Shown: positions 6,494 to 15,292, counted from the stretch's first letter. The stretch: 25,690 nt of DNA from an uncultured Eubacteriales bacterium (GCA_900557175.1 USSL01000004.1:1-25690), one strand, 5' to 3'. Notes: generated by a model from the sequence alone, not told the origin. Program-made: numbers and translations.

Positions 6494-7837
6494 ATGACAA
6501 ATACGACAGAGAAAAATGACAGGCGGTATATGTGGAATCTCTGTATGTTCACAATCAGCTTCGTCATCAGTAATTTAGTGAGCGGTATTATTTACGATGT
6601 TTATGTGAATTATCTTCAGGAGGTCGGAAGGGACGTGGCAGTGTCCTTTTGGTCTTATTACGGTTATTCGGCATTTATAAGCGCGGCGCTTTTGCTTTTG
6701 ATTCCGAAAATCGGTTATAAGGTGCTTCTGATGTTCTGTGCGGTGACATGTACGGCGGCCATCGCGGCCATCTTATTTTTTGACAATACATATTTGTATG
6801 CGCTGACAACACTTTTGGCATTGTCAGGACTTCAGCTTCATTTTGCAATCCTCAGCCCATACATTGCGGCTTATACAAAGAAAAGCAATAAGATCAACTG
6901 GTATTCAAAGGTTTATTATATCGGTTATTCGGGTTATTTTCTGACAACCTTTCTCGGCGGTATGATTACGGTAAAGTTGTTTTCATTAAGAGGCGGCATT
7001 CTTTATTCAGAGGCGAAGAAGCTGACGGAATATATTTCCGAGATGGCGCCGGATATGTATAAGGCTTATCTTCAGGGAAATAAAGATATTTTGTTTTTGA
7101 CAGGCATTGTTTCATTGCTGGCGGTTGTCCCGGTGCTTCTTATTAAAGAGCGCAGGGAGGACTACAAGGTGACAGAGCCTAAAGAAAAATTGCCATTTGC
7201 CCAAAAGGCTGCGCTATTTAGAAAAGCGATTTTAAATAAATATACGGTCATTTATCTGCTGTACTGGGGGCTGATTAATTTCGGAATGGGACTTTTTACA
7301 TCTTATTATACAGTCTTCCTAAACAGAAATCTTCATATTGATAAGGCGACAGCTTCGTTTATGGTATCATTGTCCTACCTTGCACTTATTATTTTTATGC
7401 TGTTTACGCCGTATCTTGTGAAAAAAATCGGTCAGGTATACACACTGGGCGGCGTATCGCTCTTATCAGTGCCGTTTATGCTGATTATTGCCAATGGTGA
7501 TAAATTCGGAAAGTTTATGATTCCGGTTGTCGGTATTGCGCTGTTTATGCGTTCAGGGTTTGTCAATTTAAGTTATCCGGTGGACAGTTCTTTGTCCATG
7601 GAAATTGTGGATAAAGAGCTGCGGCCTGTTTTTGCTACGGTCATCAATGTTGTTGCAGGTATTGCCAGTGTTTTATCCGGATGGTTTACCGGTAATATTC
7701 TGTTTGTTACTCAGGAGGGGTACCGGACAGCTTATTATATAGCCGCTGTTTTCTACGGAATAGCGTGTACAATTCTTCTTGTCGGGCTTCGGAAGTTTAA
7801 CTGGAGTCTTTCGGAAGACGAAGAAAAAGAATCCTAG
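6494..7837 (+). CDS. MFS transporter (first of pair)
   Basis: 447-residue major facilitator with about twelve hydrophobic segments split by a central charged loop (KERREDYKVTEPKEKL). The N terminus is short and polar (MTNTTEKNDRRYMW) and the C terminus acidic (SEDEEKES), both typical of cytoplasmic ends. No strict motif A is obvious, so it belongs to a divergent branch, and a substrate cannot be named. It lies 12 bases before a second, clearly different MFS gene and in the same run as pepX. Its position downstream of a sulfatase block suggests uptake of an organic anion or a peptide, but this is inference only. Confidence 0.82.
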   Translation: MTNTTEKNDRRYMWNLCMFTISFVISNLVSGIIYDVYVNYLQEVGRDVAVSFWSYYGYSAFISAALLLLIPKIGYKVLLMFCAVTCTAAIAAILFFDNTYLYALTTLLALSGLQLHFAILSPYIAAYTKKSNKINWYSKVYYIGYSGYFLTTFLGGMITVKLFSLRGGILYSEAKKLTEYISEMAPDMYKAYLQGNKDILFLTGIVSLLAVVPVLLIKERREDYKVTEPKEKLPFAQKAALFRKAILNKYTVIYLLYWGLINFGMGLFTSYYTVFLNRNLHIDKATASFMVSLSYLALIIFMLFTPYLVKKIGQVYTLGGVSLLSVPFMLIIANGDKFGKFMIPVVGIALFMRSGFVNLSYPVDSSLSMEIVDKELRPVFATVINVVAGIASVLSGWFTGNILFVTQEGYRTAYYIAAVFYGIACTILLVGLRKFNWSLSEDEEKES

Positions 7838-7849
7838 GAGGAAAAAGTT

Positions 7850-9163
7850 ATGGAAAAGTTTTTAGCGAAAATCGGCATCAAAGGAAAGCTTCGCAAAAAT
7901 CTTGCGGCAATTTTAATTATCGCCTGCAGTGGTATGATTATTTACGGACTTCCTTATTTCAGACTGGATTATTATGATGCCTATGTTGCAACGTACAATC
8001 TGACAGATGTACAGATGGGACTGCTTGGCAGTGTTTACGGTGTGTTTGGTATGGTTTCGTATCTGTTTGGCGGTATTTTGGCGGATAAGGTGGCAACAAG
8101 AACACTTTTGACATTGTCTATGATTGGCACAGGTCTCGGCGGTTTTATTCACTTGCTGCCGCTGCCGTATCCGGCACTTGTAGCCCTTTACGGTTTTTGG
8201 GGTTTTTCATCACTGTTTGCATTCTGGCCGGCGTGTGTGAAAGCAACACGTATGATGTCTGATAAGGATGACCAGGGTAAAGCCTTCGGTTTCTTCGAGG
8301 GCGGCCGCGGTATATGCTCGGCGATTGTCACAATGCTTGTTGTGTTTGTGTTCAGACTCGGTGTCGGAAAGCTCGGTGAAGATACGCTTGAAGGTCAGGT
8401 TGCAGGTATGAAAGCCATTATCATTTTCTACTCTGTATTAACTGTATTATTCGGTATTTTCATTTTTATCAAAATGGATAAGACTGAGACGATGGAAAAG
8501 TCCGACAGAGTTTCTTTCAAGGATATCCGTCAGGTCATCAAAATGCCGGCAGTATGGATTATTGCCATTGTGACATTCTGTAACTATATGTACTGCGTAT
8601 CTTTATATTACTTTGTGCCATATTCAACAGCATTTTTAGGTTTGTCAATTTCGGGTGGTGCCGTTGTTGCAGCGCTTAAAAAATATACAGCACCGGTTTC
8701 TAATATCGGCGGTGGTTTCTTAGGCGATAAGATGGGTACAAGCAACCTGCTGTTTACATCATTTATCGGCATGATTATTGGTACGGTATTAATCCTTGTT
8801 TTGCCGACAGGTTCAGCAAAACCGTTGATTATCGGATTGTTTGTTGTGCTTTATATTGCCAGCTATATGTTTTTCCAGGTCAACTACAGTCTGACATGGG
8901 CGATGATGGAGGAAGGTGCTGTGCCTGAAAAGGTATCCGGTACGGCATCCGGTTTTATTTCAACTATCGGTTATCTTCCGGACGTATTCGTATCATTACT
9001 TTTCGGCTCATTGGTTGGAAGCGATGAAGCTGCCGGAAGTATGGGAGGCTACCGTACATTCTTTATTATTTTAGTTGCGGCACTGGCTGTCGGTGCAATC
9101 TTTACGCTTATTTGGAAGCGTTATTTAAAGACACACAAAAAAGAAATTGAGGCGAAAGCCTGA
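7850..9163 (+). CDS. MFS transporter (second of pair)
   Basis: 437 residues with about twelve membrane segments. The loop after segment 2 shows a motif-A-like GGILADKVATRTLL, the hallmark of the major facilitator family. The overall feel (early FRLDYYDAYVATYNLTD, then GLLGSVYGVFG) is like NarK/organophosphate-type antiporters, though no substrate residues can be assigned. The C terminus is basic (KRYLKTHKKEIEAKA) and cytoplasmic. GGAGGAAAAA precedes the ATG, which is 12 bases after the first transporter's stop. pepX follows 24 bases later, so the three genes probably share a transcript. It is not a recent duplicate of the first transporter, because the two sequences have no evident close similarity. 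Confidence 0.85.
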   Translation: MEKFLAKIGIKGKLRKNLAAILIIACSGMIIYGLPYFRLDYYDAYVATYNLTDVQMGLLGSVYGVFGMVSYLFGGILADKVATRTLLTLSMIGTGLGGFIHLLPLPYPALVALYGFWGFSSLFAFWPACVKATRMMSDKDDQGKAFGFFEGGRGICSAIVTMLVVFVFRLGVGKLGEDTLEGQVAGMKAIIIFYSVLTVLFGIFIFIKMDKTETMEKSDRVSFKDIRQVIKMPAVWIIAIVTFCNYMYCVSLYYFVPYSTAFLGLSISGGAVVAALKKYTAPVSNIGGGFLGDKMGTSNLLFTSFIGMIIGTVLILVLPTGSAKPLIIGLFVVLYIASYMFFQVNYSLTWAMMEEGAVPEKVSGTASGFISTIGYLPDVFVSLLFGSLVGSDEAAGSMGGYRTFFIILVAALAVGAIFTLIWKRYLKTHKKEIEAKA

Positions 9164-9187
9164 TTAGAGAGAGTAGGGGAACAAAAA

Positions 9188-11443
9188 ATGAAGCAGAGCT
9201 ATCGAAGTCTATTTCCGAAGCTGGCCGTAGAACAGCTTGACGAAACACAATTCTACAACATTATTTTAGAGTTGCTGCAGTATGAAAAGGATGTCCATTT
9301 CCGTGAAAATGAGGCGGTAATCTTTGCCGGAAGTCTCGGCTTAAAACCGTTTCATAAACCGGTCTACAGTGGCGATGAGATTGAGCAGAAGCTTTGTGAA
9401 GCTTTTAAAATCAACAACCGTTTTGACAGGAACTGTATTGAGTATTTAGCGCAGCAGGGGTATCTTGACCGCTGGAACGAAGGAAAGGATATTCCGGAAA
9501 TACTGGAATTTGACGGGAAGCTTCAGCCGATATTTGATTTTGGGGAGAGTCTTTTTGAAAGAGTTTATGTTGAATCGCCGCAGGATACAGATTTGGACGG
9601 CAAAAGAGATTTGATTGCCGTTTATATCCGGCGGCCGAAGGAGACGCTTAAAGGCATGAAAGTACCGGCCTTTTACATCGCTAATCCATATATGCTCGGC
9701 GGTGATGACGACAGCTATGTGACGCATAAGGTTGATGTGGATTTACCGGAGCTTGAACCGACCGATGTTTCATATGAGGATATCCGCTTTGTGCCGGAGG
9801 AAAAGGAAATTCCGCCGGAAAGGGAGCCGAAGGGACTTAGTGAAACATCGCCGTTTCCGGCAGAAGACATTGAGCTTGAAGCGATTGACAGCTGGCATCA
9901 GTATTTTGTATCAAGAGGCTATGCGGCTGTATTTGCCGGAGGCATCGGCACAAGAGGCTCTGACGGAATCCGCTCAACAGGCAGTGTCGATGAAACGATT
10001 TCGACAGTGGCCGTCATTGAGTGGCTGTGCGGAAAACGCCGTGCCTACACAAATAAGACGGACTGCATTGAAATCAGGGCAGACTGGTGTACAGGAAAGG
10101 TAGCGATGAACGGAAAGTCCTACCTCGGAACGCTGTGCGTTGCAGCCGCCGCAACAGGGATTGACGGGCTTAAGACGATCATTCCTGAGGCGTTTATTAC
10201 AAACTGGTACAACTATTACAGATGCAACGGCGTGACAGCGCCTGCATTGGACTGGCAGGGAGATGACGCTGACCTTTTGGCGGATTACTGCTTAAGCCGG
10301 CGTTTTGATGCGGAGGATTATGCAAAAATCAAAGATGTGTATGAACCGCATTTAAAACAGATGCTTATTGATGAGGACAGGGTGACAGGCAATTATAATC
10401 GTTTTTGGGATGAGCGCAATTACCTTAACAATGCGGATAAGATTAAGTGCAGTGTTTTCGGTATTCAGGGCTTAAACGATTGGAATGTAAAGCCGCAGCA
10501 CGCTTATCTTTTATGGCAGGAGCTTCAAAAAAATAATGTGCCGTGCAAGCTGCTGCTTCATCAGGGCGATCATATTTATATTAATAATCTTGCCGGCATT
10601 GATTTTAACAGTATGTTAAACCGTTGGATGGCTTATTGGCTGTATGATATCGACAATGGTGTGATGGAATCTATTCCGAATGTTTTAGTGGAAAATAATC
10701 TTGATTGTACACAATGGGACGGTGATTCGTCATGGCCTTTTGCGGCATCAAGAGCCCATCTGTTCGGTGTGACAGAAGACGGAGGTTTCGGATCTGTGTC
10801 AAAAACAGAGCTTGAGCGCCGGCCGGCAGTAAGAAAAACGGTGACGGACGATATTTCACTGACAGGCTTTGACCGTCAGGGTGAAAATTATCCGCTGTGG
10901 CGTGACAGCATGTGTCTGGAGCCGGAATGTGAAAAAGCGTTCAGAATTGCTTATACGAGCAGGGTACTTGAGCACAGAGTGCGTATTAACGGGGAGACGA
11001 AGGTGCACTTTACGGCTTCCATCAACGCCGGTGCGGGTATACTGTCGGCAATGCTTGTGGATTATGGTTCACTGTGCCGTTACAGCACCGAGCAGCGGAT
11101 TATTAAGGAAAAGGGTGTTGTCTGGGGAAGAAACACCGATATGAAAGATTTAGTTTACTTTGTCAGAGAAAAGCAGCCGTCACCGTATCGCGTGATTACG
11201 AGAGGCTGTATGTCGGCAAAGAACAGACGGAACATTTATTCAATAGATGAGGTGAAACCGGGAACGGAATATACATTTGAGTTTACGATGGTGCCGATGG
11301 ACTATACGCTTGAAATTGGTCATCAGCTTGGTCTGATCATTTACGGCGCCGATGCTGAGGTTACTCAGCGTCCGCTGACGGCAAGGGAGATCACAGTGGA
11401 TGAAAACAGTATTCAAATAGAAATTCCGATTGTTGAGGCGTAA
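9188..11443 (+). CDS. pepX: X-prolyl dipeptidyl peptidase (PepX), S15 family
   Basis: Serine peptidase that removes X-Pro dipeptides from peptide N termini; 751 residues, close to the roughly 760 of lactococcal PepX. The order is an N-terminal helical domain (about 1-130), an alpha/beta-hydrolase core, and a C-terminal jelly-roll-like domain (from about 530). The catalytic triad is visible: S311 in GKSYLGT, D431 in GLNDWNV and H462 in HQGDHIY, each in the same local wording as the lactococcal enzyme. There is no signal peptide, so it is cytoplasmic and acts on imported oligopeptides. AGGGGAA precedes the start. With two MFS carriers upstream, a peptide-uptake-and-cleavage unit is possible but not proven. 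A CocE-type esterase is the main alternative, less likely given the PepX-like motifs and N-terminal domain. Confidence 0.92.
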   Translation: MKQSYRSLFPKLAVEQLDETQFYNIILELLQYEKDVHFRENEAVIFAGSLGLKPFHKPVYSGDEIEQKLCEAFKINNRFDRNCIEYLAQQGYLDRWNEGKDIPEILEFDGKLQPIFDFGESLFERVYVESPQDTDLDGKRDLIAVYIRRPKETLKGMKVPAFYIANPYMLGGDDDSYVTHKVDVDLPELEPTDVSYEDIRFVPEEKEIPPEREPKGLSETSPFPAEDIELEAIDSWHQYFVSRGYAAVFAGGIGTRGSDGIRSTGSVDETISTVAVIEWLCGKRRAYTNKTDCIEIRADWCTGKVAMNGKSYLGTLCVAAAATGIDGLKTIIPEAFITNWYNYYRCNGVTAPALDWQGDDADLLADYCLSRRFDAEDYAKIKDVYEPHLKQMLIDEDRVTGNYNRFWDERNYLNNADKIKCSVFGIQGLNDWNVKPQHAYLLWQELQKNNVPCKLLLHQGDHIYINNLAGIDFNSMLNRWMAYWLYDIDNGVMESIPNVLVENNLDCTQWDGDSSWPFAASRAHLFGVTEDGGFGSVSKTELERRPAVRKTVTDDISLTGFDRQGENYPLWRDSMCLEPECEKAFRIAYTSRVLEHRVRINGETKVHFTASINAGAGILSAMLVDYGSLCRYSTEQRIIKEKGVVWGRNTDMKDLVYFVREKQPSPYRVITRGCMSAKNRRNIYSIDEVKPGTEYTFEFTMVPMDYTLEIGHQLGLIIYGADAEVTQRPLTAREITVDENSIQIEIPIVEA

Positions 11444-11486
11444 GAGGCAGCTGCACTTAAAAATGAAATAAAAAAGTCATGTCGTG

Positions 11487-11528
11487 AAAAAACGGAGGAT
11501 GGACAGAAATGTCCGGCCTCCGTTTTTT
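11487..11528. terminator. Bidirectional terminator between pepX and galM
   Basis: AAAAAACGGAGG (11487-11498) pairs with CCTCCGTTTTTT (11517-11528), and inside it GGACA (11501-11505) pairs with TGTCC (11510-11514) around a four-base loop. The A-run and T-run flanks let it end transcripts from both pepX on the plus strand and galM on the minus strand. Bases 11529-11588 show nothing else recognisable. Confidence 0.9.
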
Positions 11529-11588
11529 GGGTGCGCCTTGCGGCGCAGGGGGATAGTGCTGTATATGAATATCGAAAAGCATATGTGT

Positions 11589-12626
11589 TTATGCTTTAAA
11601 CCGATATTGTGTCTTGGATTCGTAAATATCACCGGCCTGTAAGACAATCGACGGAAAATGAGTTTTGAACATAGCATTCGGGTAATACTGTGTCTCAAGT
11701 GCGAAAGCACATCTTGGGCCGTAGGCAGCCCCGTCTTTCCCGGTCTGTGTTTTGATGAAGTTGCCGGCATAAAACTGGATGCCCGGCATATCTGACCACA
11801 CTTCCATCGTAATACCGGAAATATCGCCGGAAGCTTCCGCCATTTTTCTAAAACCTTTGCCGTCAGGAATAAAATTGTGGTCGTAACCGCCGGCGTCTTT
11901 AAGCTGAATATCGTCGGCATTGATGTCGCATCCGATGGTCTTCGGTGTTCTGAAATCAAAAGCTGTGCCTGCCACATCACTGATGTTGCCGTTTGGGAAG
12001 CCTTCATTGCAGTTTTCTGTAAAAAGTGAGGCGGCAATGGAAAGTATATGGTTTTCCATGCAGCCGGATGCGTGGCCGTTTAAGTTAAAATAAGCGTGAT
12101 TTGTCAGATTGACCGGTGTTGCGGCGTCACTTTTGGCGCTGTATTTTATTGAAAGCACATCGTTGTCGTCAAATGTGTAAGTGACGGATACCTTTAAATT
12201 TCCCGGATAGCCTTCTTCCATATTCGGTGAAAGGCGCGAAAAGCAAATGCTGTTATCGTCGGTGCGGACATCGTACATATATTTATCAAAGCCTTTCACA
12301 CCGCCGTGCAGATGATTCTTTTCCCTGTCATTGGCGGCAAGATTGTATGTTTTTCCGTTGAGGTCGAAGCGGCTCAGTTCAAGACGGTTGGCAACGCGGC
12401 CGATGAGCGCGCCAAAGTAATCGCCGCCGTTTTCGTAAGCCTCAATTGTATCATAGCCAAGAGCAACATCAACGGCTGTATGATTTTTGTCGTGAATGAC
12501 AATGGACTGGATTGTGGCGCCATAATCAATAAAGTTTACATAATTCCCGTTTGCGTTCGTCAGAGTGTACAGTGTGACATGCTCGTTATTTTTTGTTTTA
12601 CCAAATGGTTTAGAAGTTAAAGCCAT
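11589..12626 (-). CDS. galM: Aldose 1-epimerase (mutarotase)
   Basis: Interconverts the alpha and beta anomers of sugars such as galactose in the Leloir pathway; cytoplasmic, 345 residues, standard length. Catalytic residues are present: H107 in NHLHGG (104-109), H177 in LTNHAYFNL, and E311 in FALETQYYPN as the general base. FIDYGATIQS (32-41) and GRVANR (76-81) are also family signatures. On its strand an AAAGGAGG site lies just ahead of the ATG. It is the only minus-strand gene, transcribed toward pepX and divergent from nfo. No other galactose gene is nearby, so it is probably an individually expressed copy. Confidence 0.95.
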   Translation of the reverse strand: MALTSKPFGKTKNNEHVTLYTLTNANGNYVNFIDYGATIQSIVIHDKNHTAVDVALGYDTIEAYENGGDYFGALIGRVANRLELSRFDLNGKTYNLAANDREKNHLHGGVKGFDKYMYDVRTDDNSICFSRLSPNMEEGYPGNLKVSVTYTFDDNDVLSIKYSAKSDAATPVNLTNHAYFNLNGHASGCMENHILSIAASLFTENCNEGFPNGNISDVAGTAFDFRTPKTIGCDINADDIQLKDAGGYDHNFIPDGKGFRKMAEASGDISGITMEVWSDMPGIQFYAGNFIKTQTGKDGAAYGPRCAFALETQYYPNAMFKTHFPSIVLQAGDIYESKTQYRFKA

Positions 12627-12722
12627 AAGAACCTCCTTTAAATCTGCCTTATGCAGATGCTTTACTGTTTTACGGCAATGAAATCATGATGCTGCTTTGT
12701 GTTTTGCTGCCGTACTATATTT

Positions 12723-12728
12723 AGTATA
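12723..12728 (-). promoter_or_regulatory. galM extended -10 element
   Basis: Read on the minus strand this is TATACT preceded by TGC, an extended -10; the -35 region (GTTCTT at a spacing of 17) is weak. It sits about 100 bases upstream of galM, so the leader is near 90 bases. The leader contains a small ATCTGC/GCAGAT hairpin at 12642-12658 just before the ribosome site. Confidence 0.55.
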
Positions 12729-12801
12729 GCACAATGGGCCGGGAAAAGAACGAAAAATTTTTAAAACTGTCAATGAAACTGAGTGGGGGAATAGAGTTAT
12801 A

Positions 12802-12830
12802 TTTACAGGAAAGCCTATTAATGCTAAAAT
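12802..12830 (+). promoter_or_regulatory. nfo promoter
   Basis: TTTACA (12802-12807), 17 bases, then TAAAAT (12825-12830) with the TGC extension directly ahead of it. The predicted RNA starts about 24 bases before the nfo ATG, which leaves room only for the AGGAGG site. It is divergent from the galM promoter with no overlap. Confidence 0.75.
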
Positions 12831-12860
12831 GTTTTTACTAAAGTATACAGGAGGTTTAGG

Positions 12861-13763
12861 ATGCTGAAGATAGGTTCACATGTCGGAATGAGCGGCAAAG
12901 AGATGATGGCGGGCTCTGTGAAGGAAGCCCTTTCCTATGGAGCCAATACGTTTATGATATATACAGGAGCGCCTCAGAATACGAAGCGGAAGGATATCAG
13001 CGAATTGAATATTGACGCGGCATGGACGCTGATGCGGGAAAACGGCATAGAGGATTTTATTGTCCACGCGCCGTATATTATTAATTTAGGAAATACAGTG
13101 AAGCCGGAAACCTTTGAAATTGCTGTCAATTTTCTGAGACTTGAGCTTGAGCGGACGGAGGCGATGGGCGGCCGTATTCTTGTCCTTCATCCGGGCGCTC
13201 ATGTGGGCGCCGGAAAGGAAGCAGGCATCGCAAAGATTATTGAGGGCATAAATGAGGTGCTTACAAAGGAGACAAAGGTTTTCGTGGCGCTTGAGACGAT
13301 GGCCGGAAAAGGCAGTGAAATCGGTTCGGTTTTTGAGGATATTGCGGCAATTTATGACGGCGTGAAGTATAATGATAAGCTGAGGGTATGTTTTGATACA
13401 TGCCATGTCAGTGATGCCGGTTATGATATTATCCATCATTTTGATGAGGTGATGGATGGCTTTGACAGATTAATCGGAAAGAAACAGATTGCGGTATTTC
13501 ATATCAATGACAGTAAAAATGTGCCGGGGGCTGCAAAAGACAGGCATGAAAATATCGGCTTCGGACAAATCGGCTTTGAGGCGCTGAGTACGATTGTTCA
13601 TCATAAAGATTTTGCTGATATTCCGAAAATACTTGAAACGCCGTACATCAAACCGGAGGAAACAGAAAAATTTGATTTTTTCGGTATTACACAGACGCCT
13701 AAAAAAGCGGTGCCGCCGTATAAAAAGGAAATTGAATGTCTGAGAAATCGCACTTTTTTGTGA
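12861..13763 (+). CDS. nfo: Endonuclease IV (apurinic/apyrimidinic DNA repair)
   Basis: Cleaves DNA 5' of abasic sites in base-excision repair, using three Zn ions; cytoplasmic, about 300 residues, usual for the family. All nine metal ligands line up with the Escherichia coli enzyme: H69 (HAPY), H110 (LHPGAH), E145 (LETMAG), D179 and H182 (FDTCH), H214 (FHIND), D227 and H229 (KDRHENIG) and E259 (LETP). Start supported by AGGAGG and a promoter directly upstream. No convincing terminator follows, and the next gene has its own promoter. Confidence 0.97.
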   Translation: MLKIGSHVGMSGKEMMAGSVKEALSYGANTFMIYTGAPQNTKRKDISELNIDAAWTLMRENGIEDFIVHAPYIINLGNTVKPETFEIAVNFLRLELERTEAMGGRILVLHPGAHVGAGKEAGIAKIIEGINEVLTKETKVFVALETMAGKGSEIGSVFEDIAAIYDGVKYNDKLRVCFDTCHVSDAGYDIIHHFDEVMDGFDRLIGKKQIAVFHINDSKNVPGAAKDRHENIGFGQIGFEALSTIVHHKDFADIPKILETPYIKPEETEKFDFFGITQTPKKAVPPYKKEIECLRNRTFL

Positions 13764-13770
13764 TAAAGTG

Positions 13771-13800
13771 TTGTCACATATAAAAAAATTGTGCTATGAT
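13771..13800 (+). promoter_or_regulatory. metY promoter
   Basis: TTGTCA (13771-13776), 18 bases, then TATGAT (13795-13800) with a TGC extension. The predicted start near 13807 gives a leader of about 90 bases. Confidence 0.7.
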
Positions 13801-13818
13801 GAAAATACATGATTGTAT

Positions 13819-13837
13819 CGGCGCAGACTGTGCGCCG
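13819..13837 (+). promoter_or_regulatory. Hairpin in the metY leader
   Basis: CGGCGCA (13819-13825) pairs perfectly with TGCGCCG (13831-13837) around GACTG. No T-run follows. The leader does not match an S-box or T-box: there is no specifier or T-box core and no kink-turn layout. It may be a stability or protein-binding site; its role is unknown. Confidence 0.45.
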
Positions 13838-13880
13838 CATGATAAATATAGCAAATCCGTATGGGTTTGAACATATTCGA

Positions 13881-13887
13881 AAAGGAG
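13881..13887 (+). promoter_or_regulatory. Ribosome site that fixes the metY start
   Basis: AAAGGAG lies nine bases before the ATG at 13897. The in-frame ATG at 13861 has no such site and would add twelve residues (GLNIFEKEIFTM-type) that are not part of the family N terminus, so 13897 is chosen. Confidence 0.75.
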
Positions 13888-13896
13888 ATTTTTACG

Positions 13897-15165
13897 ATGA
13901 GAGATGAGACTAAATGTTTACATTCAGGATATGAACCGGAAAACGGAGGACCGGGCGTGATGCCTATTGTACAAAGTACAACATATAGATTTGATTCTAC
14001 AGCAGAGGTTGCGGCACTTTTTGATATGCCGACAGCGCATATGTATTCGAGATTTTCCAATCCGACGACAGAGTGTGTGGAAAAGAAGCTTGCAGACCTT
14101 GAAGGCGGCGTTGGCGCAATGTGTACATCATCGGGACAGGCAGCGTCCCTGCTTTCTATTTTGAATCTGTGTAATGCAGGCGACAGCTTTGTGAGTACGT
14201 CGACGATTTACGGCGGTACAGTCAATCTGTTTGCTGTGACATTAAAGAAGCTTGGCATTGAGTGCATTTTTGTTGATGCCGACGCCGATGAAGAAGAAAT
14301 TGCAAAGGCATTTAAACCGAATACAAGAGCAATGTTTACAGAGACATTGGCAAATCCGGCGCTTGCAGTGCTTGATATCGAAAAGATGGCAAGAATTGCC
14401 CACGGTGCAGGCGTGCCTTTAATTGTTGATAATACATTCGCGACTCCAATTTTATGTAAACCGTTTGATTTTGGCGCGGATATTGTTGTTCACTCTACAT
14501 CAAAATATATGGACGGTCATGCCCTGCAGTGCGGCGGCGTTATTATCGACAGCGGAAAGTTTGACTGGAATAACGGCAAATATCCTGAATTTACAGAGCC
14601 GGATGAGTCCTACCACGGTGTTGTCTATACGAGAGATTTTGGAAATATGGCTTATATTATTAAGGCACGTATGCAGCTGATGAGAGATTTTGGCTGTTAT
14701 CCTGCGGCAAATTCCTCTTTCCTTTTAAATCTCGGACTTGAAACACTTGCCGTGCGTATGGAAAAATACTGCAGTAATGCCTTAAAGGTTGCGAAGTTTT
14801 TTGAAGCATCGGACAAGATTGAAGCTGTAAGCTATCCGGGACTTGAGGGTGATAAGTATCATGAGCTTGCAAAGAAATATATGCCAAAGGGTACAAGCGG
14901 TGTTATTTCGATTGTGATTAAGGGCGGCAAGGAAAATGCTGTGAAATTTATGGACGCCTTAAAGCTTGCCTGCAACGAGGTGCATGTGGCGGATATCCGT
15001 ACATGCGTCCTTCATCCGGCAAGTGAGACACACCGTCAGCTGACAGACGAGCAGCTCATTGCAGCCGGAGTGAATCCGGGCATGGTGCGTTTCTCCGTAG
15101 GTCTTGAAAATGTGGAGGATATTATCGAGGATGCGGCGCAGGCACTTGCGGCAATTGACAAATAA
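13897..15165 (+). CDS. metY: O-acetylhomoserine sulfhydrylase (MetY-type, PLP)
   Basis: Makes homocysteine (or cysteine) from O-acetylhomoserine and sulfide, a direct route into methionine synthesis; cytoplasmic, 422 residues. PLP-binding Lys203 sits in the fold-type I signature HSTSKYMDGH; Y50 and R52 (MYSRFSNPT) contact PLP from the neighbouring subunit; D178 (VDNTF) holds the pyridine nitrogen. The long insertion around FDWNNGKYPEFTEPDESY favours MetY over cystathionine gamma-synthase. The YGGT at 105-108, lacking the reactive Cys of methionine gamma-lyase (YGCT), argues against a lyase. It has its own promoter. It fits the sulfur theme of the window and of metK downstream, though they are in different transcripts. 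Confidence 0.88.
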   Translation: MRDETKCLHSGYEPENGGPGVMPIVQSTTYRFDSTAEVAALFDMPTAHMYSRFSNPTTECVEKKLADLEGGVGAMCTSSGQAASLLSILNLCNAGDSFVSTSTIYGGTVNLFAVTLKKLGIECIFVDADADEEEIAKAFKPNTRAMFTETLANPALAVLDIEKMARIAHGAGVPLIVDNTFATPILCKPFDFGADIVVHSTSKYMDGHALQCGGVIIDSGKFDWNNGKYPEFTEPDESYHGVVYTRDFGNMAYIIKARMQLMRDFGCYPAANSSFLLNLGLETLAVRMEKYCSNALKVAKFFEASDKIEAVSYPGLEGDKYHELAKKYMPKGTSGVISIVIKGGKENAVKFMDALKLACNEVHVADIRTCVLHPASETHRQLTDEQLIAAGVNPGMVRFSVGLENVEDIIEDAAQALAAIDK

Positions 15166-15230
15166 ATTTTTGAGAGGGTGTAACAGGCACGGGGAGATTA
15201 CCAATAGGGGCAGCTATGCTGTGGCAATGG

Positions 15231-15256
15231 CTTTGTGATCCTATGTCATCACAAAG
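15231..15256 (+). promoter_or_regulatory. Perfect hairpin upstream of the first pyrophosphatase
   Basis: CTTTGTGAT (15231-15239) pairs perfectly with ATCACAAAG (15248-15256). No T-run follows on either strand, so it is not a typical terminator. It may be an RNA-processing or attenuation element in a leader between metY and the pyrophosphatase genes. The surrounding 15166-15292 has no convincing -10; a TTGACA at 15155-15160 overlaps the metY end but lacks a good partner. Confidence 0.4.
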
Positions 15257-15281
15257 AAACTTCGTGTGAGATGTAGAATAT

Positions 15282-15286
15282 GGAGG
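15282..15286 (+). promoter_or_regulatory. Ribosome site that fixes the first pyrophosphatase start
   Basis: GGAGG lies six bases before the ATG at 15293. An in-frame ATG at 15266 would add nine residues (MRCRIWRLR) but has no ribosome site, and those residues would be translated from this site itself. Confidence 0.75.
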
Positions 15287-15292
15287 CTTAGA

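Noticed and set aside
11477..12037. 186-codon minus-strand frame overlapping the galM 3' end
   Set aside because: It lies on the same strand as galM in another frame, starts inside galM and runs into the terminator, and has low-complexity basic sequence.
13807..13896. S-box or T-box in the metY leader
   Set aside because: Too short, with no kink-turn, no GGCAACC/GGTGCC pair, no T-box core and no terminator.
13897..15165. Methionine gamma-lyase
   Set aside because: The Cys of the lyase YGCT motif is Gly (YGGT), and the long insertion and overall length fit MetY.
15155..15183. Promoter for the pyrophosphatase run at the metY end
   Set aside because: TTGACA is perfect, but the possible -10 (GTGTAA or TGTAAC) is poor, so it is not listed as a feature.
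15166..15292. Possible fluoride or manganese riboswitch before the pyrophosphatase pair
   Set aside because: Such switches can precede pyrophosphatase or metal genes, and GGGGAGATTACC looked suggestive. But the fluoride core (GATG with a later TGATG-CTCCT segment) and the full yybP-ykoY layout are not present.
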